A DNA stretch of 64,000 nt from Pararhodobacter sp. (GTDB lineage: Bacteria > Pseudomonadota > Alphaproteobacteria > Rhodobacterales > Rhodobacteraceae), in assembly GCF_034676545.1 (NCBI RefSeq), contig NZ_JAUCBZ010000015.1, forward strand, positions 248,001-312,000, given 5' to 3'. Positions 43,377 through 52,965 of the stretch are shown one piece after another; the stretch's first letter is position 1; every line of letters begins with the position of its first letter. Both the position numbers and the translations under genes were made by a program. The notes below the pieces were generated by a model. The model searched no databases. It saw nothing but the letters and a program-made list of their open reading frames with translations, and was not told the DNA's origin.

Positions 43377-45113
43377 ATGGGCAAGCAAGAAATCGTCGCT
43401 AAACCAGAAATCCTGTATGAAGTCCGCGCAATGGGTGGGAACAACCTGCGTTGCAAAGGCTGGAAGCAAGAGAGTATCTTGCGGATGCTCGAAAACAACA
43501 TGGAAAACGCCGAGCACCCCGAAGAGCTGGTGATCTATGGCGGCATCGGCAAATGCGCCCGCAACTGGGAAAGCTACCACGCCATCGTCAAATCGTTGCA
43601 AGAGCTTGAAAACGACGAGACGCTGGTCGTCCAGTCGGGCATGCCCGTGGCGATTTTCCGCACCAACACGCTGGCACCGCGCGTGGTGATGGCAACGACC
43701 AACATCATGAAAGCCACCTGGCCGATCTTCTACGACCTGCAGGACAAGAACCTGACGATCTACGCGCAATATACCGCCGCGCCGTGGGAATATATCGGCA
43801 CGCAGGGCGTCATCCAGGGCACGTTCCAGACCCTCGTCGCGATCGGTGACCAGGCCTTTGGCGGCAGCCTGAAGGGGCGGATCCTGCTGACCGCGGGTAT
43901 GGGCGGCATGGGCGGCAACCAGCCGCGCGCCATGACCATGCTGGGCGGCGTCTGCATCTGCGCCGACGTCGATGAGGTTGTCGTGAACAACCGCCTCAAG
44001 GTGGGCTATTGCGACGTCATCGTGCATGATTTCGACGAGGCCGTGAAGCTGGCCAAGGAAGCCGCTGCCGAGGGTCGTCCGCTGGGTATCGCGCTGATGG
44101 GCAACGCTGTTGACGTACTGAAAAAAGCCCGCGACACCGGCTTCATGCCGGACATCATCACCGACATGACCCCGGCGCATGACCCGCTGTCCTATGTCCC
44201 CGCCGGCGTCACCGTCGACGAGGCGCGCGAGATGCGCAAGGCGGACCGCGACGGTTACATGAAGCTGGCCGGTGCCTCGATGATCGAGCAGCTCAAGATC
44301 ATGAACGAGTTCATGGACAAGGGCGTGCAGGTGTTCGAATACGGCAACAGCTTGCGCAAGGAAGCCCGCGATGCGGGTATGCCGGTTGACCAGGCGATGA
44401 AGATCCCCGGTTTCGTCGCCGCCTATATCCGCCCCTTGTTCTGCGAAGGCCGTGGGCCGTTCCGCTGGACCTGCATGTCGCGCGACCCCGAGGATCTGGC
44501 CAAGCTGGACGATCTGGTCGAAGAAATGTTCGCCGACGACGATCTGGTGCGCAACTGGATCCAGTTGGCCCGCGAGCATATCCCGATCGAAGGCCTGCCT
44601 GCCCGCATCTGCTATCTGGGCTTTGGTCAGCGCAAGGCGTTCGGCATGCGCGTCAACGAGATGGTGCGCTCGGGCGAGATCAAGGGGCCGGTGGCCTTCT
44701 CGCGCGACAACCTCGACTCGGGCTCGATCGTCAACCCGACGTTTGAATCCGAGCGGATGCTGGACGGGTCGGACCTGATTTCCGACTGGCCCTATCTGAA
44801 CGCGCTTCTGAACGTGGCTGCCGGTGCCGATCTGGTCGCCATTCAGGAAAACTACTCGATGGGCGAGGCGGTGCACACCGGCGTCACGATGATCGCAGAT
44901 GGCTCTGCCGAAGCAGACGTGCGTCTGGCGGCTTGCCTGACCACCGACAGCGGCATCGGCGTGGTGCGCCATGCGCAGGCGGGTTACGATATTGCCCGCA
45001 AGACCGCCGCGGATCGCTTCGCGAAGGACGGCGTGCAGGTTCCGCTGTGGTGGACCCCCACCGCAACCTTCGGACCCGACAGCGCCTCGGCACCGAAGAA
45101 GAAGAACGCGTAA
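43377..45113 (+). CDS. hutU: urocanate hydratase
   Basis: 578 residues, usual for HutU, which adds water to urocanate using tightly bound NAD. Signature segments are GGNNLRCKGWKQESILRMLENN, the NAD loop region TAGMGGMGGNQPRAMTMLGG and the catalytic Cys segment around ACLTTDSGIGVVRHAQAGY. The start at 43377 (MGKQEIVAKPEILYEV) has a GAGGAG site. A frame open from 43086 covers the promoter and is rejected. It is followed by hutI after 23 bases. Confidence 0.96.
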   Translation: MGKQEIVAKPEILYEVRAMGGNNLRCKGWKQESILRMLENNMENAEHPEELVIYGGIGKCARNWESYHAIVKSLQELENDETLVVQSGMPVAIFRTNTLAPRVVMATTNIMKATWPIFYDLQDKNLTIYAQYTAAPWEYIGTQGVIQGTFQTLVAIGDQAFGGSLKGRILLTAGMGGMGGNQPRAMTMLGGVCICADVDEVVVNNRLKVGYCDVIVHDFDEAVKLAKEAAAEGRPLGIALMGNAVDVLKKARDTGFMPDIITDMTPAHDPLSYVPAGVTVDEAREMRKADRDGYMKLAGASMIEQLKIMNEFMDKGVQVFEYGNSLRKEARDAGMPVDQAMKIPGFVAAYIRPLFCEGRGPFRWTCMSRDPEDLAKLDDLVEEMFADDDLVRNWIQLAREHIPIEGLPARICYLGFGQRKAFGMRVNEMVRSGEIKGPVAFSRDNLDSGSIVNPTFESERMLDGSDLISDWPYLNALLNVAAGADLVAIQENYSMGEAVHTGVTMIADGSAEADVRLAACLTTDSGIGVVRHAQAGYDIARKTAADRFAKDGVQVPLWWTPTATFGPDSASAPKKKNA

Positions 45114-45136
45114 CACGGCTTGAAAAGGGCACCGAC

Positions 45137-46384
45137 ATGACAAAAATCACCACATTGATCGAGAACGCCGGACAAATTCTGACCTGCGCCCCCGGTGCGG
45201 ATGATCTTGTCGGTGCCCGAACCGATTGCCTTGTGGCGCTGGCTGGCGACAAGATCGCTGCCATCGGCACAAGAGACGAAATCGCCGCCGCCCACGACCT
45301 GGGCGGCGCGCAGCGCCTGGATGCGAAGGGCGGGCTGGTCATGCCGGGCTTTGTCGATTGCCACACGCATCTGGTGTTCCACAAATCCCGCGTCGAGGAA
45401 TACGCGCAGAAGGTGCAGGGCCGCAGCGCCGCCGAGATCAAGGCGATGGGCATTCCGACCGGCATCACCGCCACCGCAAAGATGATGCGCGAGGCGAGCC
45501 ACGACGACCTTGCGACAAGCGCCGCCGAGCGCCTGGCGCAGATGCTCAGCTTTGGCACCACCACCGTCGAAAGCAAGAGCGGCTATGGGTTGAACACCGC
45601 GACCGAGATCAAGATGCTTGAGGTGAACGCGATGCTGGCCGAACGCCAGCCGATCGAGATCGTCTCGACCTTTTTGGGCGCGCATGAATTCCCCGACGAC
45701 AAGACGCGCGACGCGTATATCGCAGAAATCATCGACGTGATGATCCCCGAGGTCGCCCGGCGCGGCCTTGCCGAGTTCAACGACGTCTATTGCGACGACG
45801 GCTATTACACGGTCGAGGAATCGCGCAAGATCCTGCAGGCCGGGCTTGACCACGGCTTGAAGGTCAAGATCCACACCGACGCCTATTCCCACATTGGCGG
45901 CTCGACGCTGGCCGCCGAAATGAAGGCGGTATCGGCCGATCACATGAACTACACCGACCCCTCGGAATACGCGCAGCTGCGCGAGGCGGGCGTGGTCTGC
46001 GTGGTGATGCCGGCGCTCGATTTCGCGGTCGGTCATTCGCGCCCGTTCGATGCCCGCGCGCTGATGGATGCCGGCGTGACGGTGGCGCTGGCGACCGACA
46101 TGTGCCCCGGCTGCTGGCTGGAATCGATGCCCTTTGTGGTGCAGCTGGCTTGCCGCCTGTACAAATTCTCGCCCGCCGAAGCGATCCTTGCGGGCACCCG
46201 ACACGCCGCCATGTCGATTGACCGGGCCGACCGGATCGGCTCGTTGGCGCCCGGCAAACAGGCCGATATCGCGATCTTCCCCTATGCGCGCTACGAGGAC
46301 ATGGCCTATCGGCTGGGCCGGGGCCGCGCGCGCATGGTGCTGAAGGCGGGCGAGGTCGTGTTCGACGCGGGCGATACCCTCTGA
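45137..46384 (+). CDS. hutI: imidazolonepropionase
   Basis: 415 residues. Amidohydrolase metal ligands are visible in FVDCHTHLVFHKSR and later in VKIHTDAYSHIGG and ALATDMCPG. It opens imidazolonepropionate to N-formimino-L-glutamate. The AAGGG site and MTKITTLIENA fix the start at 45137; the frame is open further upstream only through the end of hutU. Co-transcribed with hutU and hutF. Confidence 0.95.
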   Translation: MTKITTLIENAGQILTCAPGADDLVGARTDCLVALAGDKIAAIGTRDEIAAAHDLGGAQRLDAKGGLVMPGFVDCHTHLVFHKSRVEEYAQKVQGRSAAEIKAMGIPTGITATAKMMREASHDDLATSAAERLAQMLSFGTTTVESKSGYGLNTATEIKMLEVNAMLAERQPIEIVSTFLGAHEFPDDKTRDAYIAEIIDVMIPEVARRGLAEFNDVYCDDGYYTVEESRKILQAGLDHGLKVKIHTDAYSHIGGSTLAAEMKAVSADHMNYTDPSEYAQLREAGVVCVVMPALDFAVGHSRPFDARALMDAGVTVALATDMCPGCWLESMPFVVQLACRLYKFSPAEAILAGTRHAAMSIDRADRIGSLAPGKQADIAIFPYARYEDMAYRLGRGRARMVLKAGEVVFDAGDTL

Positions 46385-46416
46385 CCCCCCGGATAAACGC
46401 AAAAGGAACCTCGTCC

Positions 46417-47805
46417 ATGCCGCATCTTTACGAAGTCGAGCATCTGCATCAGCCGGATGGCTGGCTCTCGCCTGGATTTCTTGAGGTCGGCGACGACGGC
46501 ACGATCCTGTCGGTCTCGGCAACCTGTCCCGAGGGTCGCCGCGCCACGCCGCTGGCCGGTTTTGGCGTGCCGGGCCTGTCGAACCTGCATTCGCATGCCT
46601 TTCAGCGCGCCTTGGCCGGGCGCACCGAGTTTGTCACCGGCGCGCTGGCCGAGGACAACCTGTGGACCTGGCGCAAGGAAATGTACCGCATGGTTGATCG
46701 GCTGACGCCCGAGGCCTACGGGGCCATCGCGTCGCTGGTCTATCTGGAAATGCTGCAATTCGGCATGACCGCGGTGTGCGAGTTTCACTATGTCCACCAC
46801 CAGCCCGGCGGCGCGCGCCATGCCAACCCGGCCGAGATGTCCGACCGGCTGATCGCCGCAGCGCAGGATACCGGCCTTGGCCTGACGATCCTGCCGGTGC
46901 TTTATGCGCATGGCGGCATCGGCAAACCGGTTGAACCGACGCAACAGCGTTTCGTGCATTCGGTTGATGAGTATCTGACGCTGATCGACACGCTGCGCGG
47001 ACGGCGCGCGCAGAACGCCAACCTGAACGTGGGCCTTGCGCTGCATTCGCTGCGCGCCGTCACCCCGAGCGAGGCCAAGGCCGCGCTGGCCGGGATGCAG
47101 GCGATGGACCCCGCCGCGCGGCTGCATATCCATGTCTCGGAAACCACCCATGAGGTCGCCGAGGTCGAGGCTGGGCTGGGCGCGCGTCCGGTGCAATGGC
47201 TGCTGGACAATGTCGGGCTGGATGACCGCTGGTGCCTGGTGCATGCGACGCATCTGGATGCCTCGGAGATCGCCGGTTCGGCGGCCAGTGGCGCGGTCGC
47301 GGGTCTGTGCCCGCTGACCGAGGCGACGATGGGCGACGGGTTCTTTCCGCTGGTCGAGTATCACGAGGCGGGCGGGGCCTGGGGGATTGGCACCGACAGC
47401 CATTATTCCACTTCGATTGCCGAGGAACTGCGCATTCTGGAATGCGGCAAGCGGCTGGAACTGCGGAGGCGCAACGTGATCGCGCGCCCCGGCGAAGGGG
47501 CGGTGCATACGGGCCGCGTGCATTTCGATACCGCGCTGGCCGGTGGCGAGCAAGCCTCGGGCCAAGGTGGTGGCGCGCTGGTTGCCGGGCGACGCGCGGA
47601 TCTGGTGATGCTGGACGCAGATTGCAACGTGCTGCTGGGCCACGGCCCGGCCACCGCGCTGGACGCCTGGATGCTGGGCGGCACGCAGAACCCGGTGCGC
47701 GACGTGATGGTCGCGGGCAGCTGGGTGATCCGTGGCGGGCACCATGCGCAGGAAGCCCGCATCAAGGCCGACTACCGCGCGGCGATGGCGCATCTGACGG
47801 CGTGA
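46417..47805 (+). CDS. hutF: formimidoylglutamate deiminase
   Basis: 462 residues of the amidohydrolase superfamily. Metal-site motifs are SNLHSHAFQRALAG, LHIHVSETTHEVAEVE, LVHATHLD and GIGTDSHYSTS. HutF converts formiminoglutamate to N-formylglutamate plus ammonia, so this organism uses the five-step histidine route that ends with a deformylase (HutG), which is not in the window. An AAGGAA site precedes the ATG. A strong hairpin (47814-47846) ends the operon. Confidence 0.95.
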   Translation: MPHLYEVEHLHQPDGWLSPGFLEVGDDGTILSVSATCPEGRRATPLAGFGVPGLSNLHSHAFQRALAGRTEFVTGALAEDNLWTWRKEMYRMVDRLTPEAYGAIASLVYLEMLQFGMTAVCEFHYVHHQPGGARHANPAEMSDRLIAAAQDTGLGLTILPVLYAHGGIGKPVEPTQQRFVHSVDEYLTLIDTLRGRRAQNANLNVGLALHSLRAVTPSEAKAALAGMQAMDPAARLHIHVSETTHEVAEVEAGLGARPVQWLLDNVGLDDRWCLVHATHLDASEIAGSAASGAVAGLCPLTEATMGDGFFPLVEYHEAGGAWGIGTDSHYSTSIAEELRILECGKRLELRRRNVIARPGEGAVHTGRVHFDTALAGGEQASGQGGGALVAGRRADLVMLDADCNVLLGHGPATALDAWMLGGTQNPVRDVMVAGSWVIRGGHHAQEARIKADYRAAMAHLTA

Positions 47806-47813
47806 TCTGCGAC

Positions 47814-47846
47814 CGTTGCGCCCCGGTCACCGCGCGGGGCGCAGCG
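47814..47846 (+). terminator. hutU-hutI-hutF operon terminator
   Basis: CGTTGCGCCCCG (47814-47825) pairs with CGGGGCGCAGCG (47835-47846), a 12-bp stem with one G-T pair, 8 bases past the hutF stop. There is no T run, so rho or processing may assist. Confidence 0.55.
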
Positions 47847-47983
47847 GTAGCGCCGTGTTCCCGACCCGCGCCACAAGCATCCGCACGACATCTGGCACCG
47901 TGCGCCTCGCGTCCACGTTGGTGCACGGCGTTCGATGATGCAAGACGCCCCTTTCCCGGCGCCTGGCGATCGGTTTGACGCCT

Positions 47984-49636
47984 TTAGCGCGTCGGCAGCG
48001 AGAACCGGTAGGACACGCCCAAGCCCAGCGAATAATTCTCGAAGGTGTTGGTATGCGTTCCCATGTATTGCCCAAGGGAAACCGTCGCGCCAAGCTGGCT
48101 GTAGAGCGACAGCCGGTCGTTTACCTGATAGCTGAGGCCAACCGCCGGATAGAGCAACGTTCCGACCTCATGCGCAAAGTCTACGCCGACGTCATTGAGC
48201 CCATACATGAGTTGCGCATAGCCCTGCAGCCGACCCGAGGCATAGCGCTGGCTTTGCCAACCGACGCCGACGAATCCTTCGGCGTATCCGGCATAACCGC
48301 GAAACGACGACGTCGCCGCCGCGACCTGGCCGGCAAGATACCAGCGGTCATTGAGCATGTAATCCGCCTGCACGGCGATCATCCCGATGCCGTCGCTCTG
48401 GCGACCGTTGTAGGTGATGCTGGACGTCGCACGGCCAAAGACATTGAGGCGAACGCCGCGCAAGGAATACTCGAGCCCCGATGCCGACGCGGTGTCAGAG
48501 GGGCGGCGGTGCGAGAGGTGATAGTTCAAACCCAGACCCACGCTCCAGTTGCGCGATGTGCCACGCGGAGCGATCTGGTAGCCCGCCGACAAGGTCGCGC
48601 CAAACTGGTTGTTGATCAGGTATTCCAGCGTCGCCTTGGGATAGATGATAAACCCCGACCCGGTATCAACCGTATCCGTCACCCAGCCGCTGCTGCCCAA
48701 CCCGATCTGGCCATACAGATTGACGCGCGGCGACAGCGCTCTGCGAATCCCGAAGCCGCCATGCGCCTGATTGTACCAATGCAGACCCGAGATCCCGATA
48801 TCGACGGCAAAGAACGAATAGACGTTCTGGCTGTGGAAATGGCTGAACTGCGCCGAGGCAACGCCGATGTCACCCGTGAAACTGCCCTGCGGGTTGATCT
48901 GTGCAAAGTTGTTGATCTGGACGGAGATGATGTTGTCATTGCGCGGGGAGTCGAACTCTGCCGCGCTCAATCGGCGTCCGGCATCCGCGTAGGAACCGAC
49001 CGAGAAAGAGAACGGCCTTTGCACGAAGAAATTGACAGTCGTATCGTCGATCAGGGAATCAAGCACCGCGACCCGTGATACATTGACGCCAAAGCTGAGA
49101 TTGCGATGGGTATAGCCGATCCCGGCATAGGCGCGACCATAGAAGCCTTCGCCCGAGAGCCGCCGAATGCCCGTCACGCTGTTGCCGCCCGCCGCAGCCC
49201 CGACCGACAGACCCGCGTTGACGAACCAGTTGCTGTCGCCGATGTAACGCTGCGCGTGCACGGTCGCGTCAGCACCAAAGAACCCGCCGTAATCGCCCCG
49301 CGCCACAGGGGCAAATGCACCCACACCGTAATACAGCCAGTCATTCGCGCGCTGCATATAGTGGATGCCGAACAGGTCGAACGCGCCGCCGTTGGACAGG
49401 GTGATTGCACTGTAGTCCAGCATGATCATCCCCGTGACCGGGCGAAGCTGCGGTCTGGGCATCTCGAGCGAGGGCGTACTGGTTTGCGCAAACGCCGTGG
49501 TGGCGGTGGCGATGGACGCGCCTGCCAAGGCCAGGCTGAGTGCGGCCGTCAGTCTCGATTGTGAACCGGCGCCGTTGACGGACCGCGAGGAGCGCAGAAT
49601 TCGACCGGCAATCGACAGGCTTTTCGTGAGTCGCAT
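47984..49636 (-). CDS. large outer-membrane beta-barrel protein, unknown
   Basis: 550 residues. The signal region (about 1-50, ending near ATATTAFAQ) is preceded by a long basic n-region. The mature chain is a series of Gly/Tyr/Phe-rich amphipathic strands (for example AYAGIGYTHRNLSFGVNVSRVAVL and GLGLNYHLSH) that ends in GLGVSYRFSLPTR. Many strands suggest a large barrel, perhaps 20 or more. No plug, TonB box or secretin motif is seen. The start at 49636 has a GAGAG site. It stands alone between the hut operon and the Cds1-like gene. Substrate and family unknown. Confidence 0.75.
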   Translation of the reverse strand: MRLTKSLSIAGRILRSSRSVNGAGSQSRLTAALSLALAGASIATATTAFAQTSTPSLEMPRPQLRPVTGMIMLDYSAITLSNGGAFDLFGIHYMQRANDWLYYGVGAFAPVARGDYGGFFGADATVHAQRYIGDSNWFVNAGLSVGAAAGGNSVTGIRRLSGEGFYGRAYAGIGYTHRNLSFGVNVSRVAVLDSLIDDTTVNFFVQRPFSFSVGSYADAGRRLSAAEFDSPRNDNIISVQINNFAQINPQGSFTGDIGVASAQFSHFHSQNVYSFFAVDIGISGLHWYNQAHGGFGIRRALSPRVNLYGQIGLGSSGWVTDTVDTGSGFIIYPKATLEYLINNQFGATLSAGYQIAPRGTSRNWSVGLGLNYHLSHRRPSDTASASGLEYSLRGVRLNVFGRATSSITYNGRQSDGIGMIAVQADYMLNDRWYLAGQVAAATSSFRGYAGYAEGFVGVGWQSQRYASGRLQGYAQLMYGLNDVGVDFAHEVGTLLYPAVGLSYQVNDRLSLYSQLGATVSLGQYMGTHTNTFENYSLGLGVSYRFSLPTR

Positions 49637-49910
49637 AGGCGGCGTTTCTCTCAATCTTGTTCCGATTTTCGACGATGACCGCCGTTTCAACCGACAGTCC
49701 GCAATTGGTTTGCCGTTCTTGCACTGTGTGACGACAGTGCCCCTCGGTCAAGCGTCGCCGATTCGCTTTTTGCGAAGGTGTGCATCAGAAGCACATTTTT
49801 CATGCGTGACCCTGCCACGAACCCGTGTTTGACCGAGGTCGAGGCGCGCCGCACACCCGTGGGTTGCAGCCTTTCCGACGGCCCCGATTTGACCATAAGC
49901 CGCGCGTCGT

Positions 49911-51065
49911 TTACATCGGAATCCGGTTCGCGGGGGGGCAGCTCACCTGCGGAAGATCGGCAAAGGAAGACCCGGTGTCGAGGAAATCCTCAAGGATTTC
50001 GCAATAGGGTGCCACATCCATGCCGCGCGCACGCAACCAGTCATCGTTGTAATAGGTCGAGGTATAGCGCTCGCCGCTGTCGCAAATCAGCGAAACGATG
50101 GAGCCTTCCTCGCCCGCTTTCATCATCTGGTCGGCGATCCAGCATTGGGCAAAGAAATTTGTTCCCGTGGACCCGCCGACCCGCCGAAACAAGCGCCGCG
50201 ACAGAACCCGCATTGCGGCAATCGACAGGACATCCGGAATCTTGATCATGTAATCAATGACCTCAGGGATGAACGAGGGCTCGACGCGGGGGCGCCCTAC
50301 CCCTTCGATGCGCGATCCGGTGGCGCATTTCACGCCGCGATCCTGCGACACATAAGCATCAAAAAAGGCCGAGTGCTCTACGTCGGCAACGCAAAGGCGC
50401 GTGTCGAAATTGCGATACCGGATAAAGCGGCCAAGCGTTGCGGCGGTGCCGCCGGTGCCGGCGCTCATCACCACCCAACGGGGCTGGGGGTGCGGCTCTT
50501 CGGCCATCTGGTTGAAGATCGATTCCGCGATATTGTTGTTGCCGCGCCAATCGGTGGCACGCTCGGCATAGGTGAACTGGTCGAGATAATATCCGCCCGC
50601 GTTCTCGGCAATCTCGGCGGCGGTGCTGTAGATCTGATCGGCCTGATCGACGAAATGACAGCGCCCGCCGTAGCGCTCGATGGCTTCGACCTTTTGACGG
50701 CTGGTTTCACGCGGCATCACCGCGATGAACGGCAGCCCGAGCAGCTCGGCAAAATAGGCTTCGCTGACCGCGGTAGAACCCGAGGAGGCCTCGACCAGGG
50801 TCGTCCCCTGAAGGATACGCCCATTGCAGATGCCATAGAGAAACAGCGACCGCGCCAGACGGTGCTTGAGGCTGCCCGTCGGATGGGTCGATTCGTCCTT
50901 GAGGTAGATGCTGATGCCCTTGAGCCCGCGAAACGAGGGATTCACCAGATGCGTATCGGCGGACCTGCGACCGTCGCCTTGCAGAATCGTCATCGCGCGG
51001 CGCGCCCATTCACGATCCGGGAAGGGCGGCAGGCCGGCGGGATTGGGCGCAGGGTGGTGAGGCAT
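49911..51065 (-). CDS. PLP-dependent cysteine synthase family protein (Cds1-like)
   Basis: 384 residues of the fold-type II PLP family. The cofactor lysine is Lys67 in HPTGSLKHRL, the Ser/Thr loop is ASSGSTAVSEA, and MSAGTGGTAATLGRF forms the phosphate cup. The C-terminal region (ICDSGERYTSTYYNDDWL) matches the Cds1-type L-cysteine desulfhydrases that release sulfide from cysteine. The start at MPHHPAP (51065) has GGAG; upstream in-frame ATGs (51143 and others) lead into low-complexity GC-rich sequence and are rejected. Biosynthetic use cannot be excluded. Confidence 0.86.
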   Translation of the reverse strand: MPHHPAPNPAGLPPFPDREWARRAMTILQGDGRRSADTHLVNPSFRGLKGISIYLKDESTHPTGSLKHRLARSLFLYGICNGRILQGTTLVEASSGSTAVSEAYFAELLGLPFIAVMPRETSRQKVEAIERYGGRCHFVDQADQIYSTAAEIAENAGGYYLDQFTYAERATDWRGNNNIAESIFNQMAEEPHPQPRWVVMSAGTGGTAATLGRFIRYRNFDTRLCVADVEHSAFFDAYVSQDRGVKCATGSRIEGVGRPRVEPSFIPEVIDYMIKIPDVLSIAAMRVLSRRLFRRVGGSTGTNFFAQCWIADQMMKAGEEGSIVSLICDSGERYTSTYYNDDWLRARGMDVAPYCEILEDFLDTGSSFADLPQVSCPPANRIPM

Positions 51066-51391
51066 GTTGGTCAACTCCAGACTCGTTGGGCCCTGACTGC
51101 CCGACGCGACCGGATCGGTGCGGGACGGGTTTTCATCAGGCATCGCAGGGGCACCGCGGTGCCGGGCAACGGTCCGAGAGTAGCGGGGCAACCCCTTGGG
51201 TTGCAACCTGTCCTTGCGCGGTGGCGCCCGGTTTGTGGGCCATCCGCCGCGCCCGGCAACGCGCGCGGTGACGGGCAGCGAGACCGCCGACAATCCCGGT
51301 GCGCAGGGTCGGGTCTGGCGCCTGGCAAAAGCAGGCGCGCGTCGGGGCGTGAAAAAGGTGCGTGCAAGCACGCACCCTACGATCCGTCAGC
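51066..51391. other. intergenic gap, no gene
   Basis: These 326 bases between the Cds1-like gene and the reductase gene are GC-rich and without a credible ORF. They contain only the terminator at 51352-51376; the reading frames that cross it have no recognisable product or ribosome site. Confidence 0.5.
51352..51376 (-). terminator. rho-independent terminator of the reductase gene
   Basis: A perfect 8-bp stem GGTGCGTG/CACGCACC (51357-51376, loop CAAG) lies 16 bases past the stop. It is followed on the minus strand by five T (51352-51356). Confidence 0.82.
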
Positions 51392-52375
51392 TCACAAGAC
51401 CGTCTCGCGCCCATGTGGCGCGGTGAAATCCAGCGCGGGCCCGATGGGAACGACTCGCGTCGGGTTGATGGTGTCGTGGCTGTAGTAATAATGCCGCGTG
51501 ATGTGGTCCATGTTCACCGTCTCGGCGATGCCCGGCACCTGATACAGAGCGCGGGTATAGGCCCACAGGTTCGGATAATCGACGATGCGGCGGCGGTTGC
51601 ATTTGAAGTGACCGTGGTACACCGCATCAAACCGAACCAACGTTGTGAAAAGCCGCCAGTCGGCCTCGGTCACGCGGTCGCCCATGAGAAAGCGGTTTTC
51701 GGCCAGATGCGACTCGAGCCAGTCCAGCGTGTCAAAGAGCGGGATCACGGCGGCCTCATAGGCGTCCTGCGTCGTGGCGAAGCCGGATTTGTAGACGCCG
51801 TTGTTGACCGTGTCATAGATCCGATCGTTGATCGGTTCGATCGCCTCGCGCAGGTCGGCGGGCCAGAAATCGAGCGTGTTGCCGGTCAGCCCGTCAAAGG
51901 CCGAGTTGAACATGCGGATGATCTCCGAGCTTTCGTTCGACACGATTGTGCCGCGCTTCTTGTCCCACAGGATCGGCACCGTCACGCGGCCCGAGGCTTT
52001 GGGATCAACCCGGGTATAAAGCTGGTGGACGTAGGACAGGCCAAAGAGGTCATCGCCCGTCGCACCCGGATAATGTGCGCTGAGCACCCAGCCGTGATCG
52101 AGCATGTCAGGATGAACGACCGACACGCTGATGTGGTCCTGCAAGCCTTTCAGCGCGCGGAATATCAAGGTGCGATGCGCCCAGGGGCAGGCCAGCGAGA
52201 CATAAAGATGGTAGCGCCCGCTTTCCGCCGCGAAACCGCCTTCGCCCGACGGACCCGCCGCGCCATCGGCGGTGATCCAGTTGCGATAGGCTGCCGTTGA
52301 GCGCTTGAACGCCCCGCCCGTGCTTTTCGTGTCGTACCATTCGTTGGTCCAGTGACCGTCTACCAATTGTCCCAT
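51392..52375 (-). CDS. glutathionyl-hydroquinone reductase (ECM4/YqjG type)
   Basis: 327 residues, as expected for this Xi-class glutathione transferase. Cys63 in SLACPWAHRTLIF is the catalytic residue that removes glutathione from glutathionyl-hydroquinones. The ILWDKKRGTIVSNESSEIIRMFN segment holds the glutathione-binding Glu-Ser. A GGAGGG site precedes the ATG at 52373-52375. It is a single-gene unit with its own terminator. Confidence 0.92.
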   Translation of the reverse strand: MGQLVDGHWTNEWYDTKSTGGAFKRSTAAYRNWITADGAAGPSGEGGFAAESGRYHLYVSLACPWAHRTLIFRALKGLQDHISVSVVHPDMLDHGWVLSAHYPGATGDDLFGLSYVHQLYTRVDPKASGRVTVPILWDKKRGTIVSNESSEIIRMFNSAFDGLTGNTLDFWPADLREAIEPINDRIYDTVNNGVYKSGFATTQDAYEAAVIPLFDTLDWLESHLAENRFLMGDRVTEADWRLFTTLVRFDAVYHGHFKCNRRRIVDYPNLWAYTRALYQVPGIAETVNMDHITRHYYYSHDTINPTRVVPIGPALDFTAPHGRETVL

Positions 52376-52559
52376 GGGGCCCTCCGTGTTGGGTTAGATG
52401 TCGTCCGCTTGACGTGCTTTTCAATCGTCGGCACCGCGCAACGCCTGTGCAGCAGTGAACACCGGGGCGGAAATCGTGAAAAAAGACCGAGTGTTACACT
52501 CCTGCAACTTGTTTTTGTCATCATCCCGGACCAGCATGATTTTCAAGGAATCGGAGGAC

Positions 52560-52916
52560 ATGATGCTGGAATATCTGCCTGAAGACATCCGACGCGGGCT
52601 TGAAACGGCACGAAAGCGCGCCACGCGAAAGGGCTCGCGGTTGTGCGTGCATGTCGGGGAGCAGGTCTACCCGATCCTGACGCTGGGCGACACCGGTTTC
52701 ACGGTCGATATGCAGCATGTGCCGAAATTGCGGGGTTTGGTCGATATTTATGACGGGCCGCGCCACCTGAGTCACGCGCTGATCATTGCCGCCAGCGAAG
52801 ACGGGCAAACGATGACCTATGATTTCAAGCGCGAGTCGCTGGTGAGCACCAGTCAGATCCGCGATTATGTCGAAGAGCGGGACACGCCCGCCGGGTATCT
52901 GGCCACGCCAACCTGA
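52560..52916 (+). CDS. small conserved protein, possibly PilZ-like
   Basis: 118 residues. It begins MMLEYLPEDIRRGLETARKRA and continues RKGSRLCVHVGEQVYPILTLGDTGFTVD. An Arg-rich N-terminal stretch followed by short beta strands and a TGF turn resembles the PilZ arrangement (RxxxR, then D/NxSxxG), but the second motif is not canonical (LGDTGF). c-di-GMP binding is thus only a suggestion. The GGAGG site fixes the start at 52560; a longer frame from 52455 has no site. No signal or membrane segment. Confidence 0.65.
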   Translation: MMLEYLPEDIRRGLETARKRATRKGSRLCVHVGEQVYPILTLGDTGFTVDMQHVPKLRGLVDIYDGPRHLSHALIIAASEDGQTMTYDFKRESLVSTSQIRDYVEERDTPAGYLATPT

Positions 52917-52965
52917 AAGGCCGCGGCGTTTGCCGGAGGCGGAGCACCCCCCCGGCATCGTCCCG

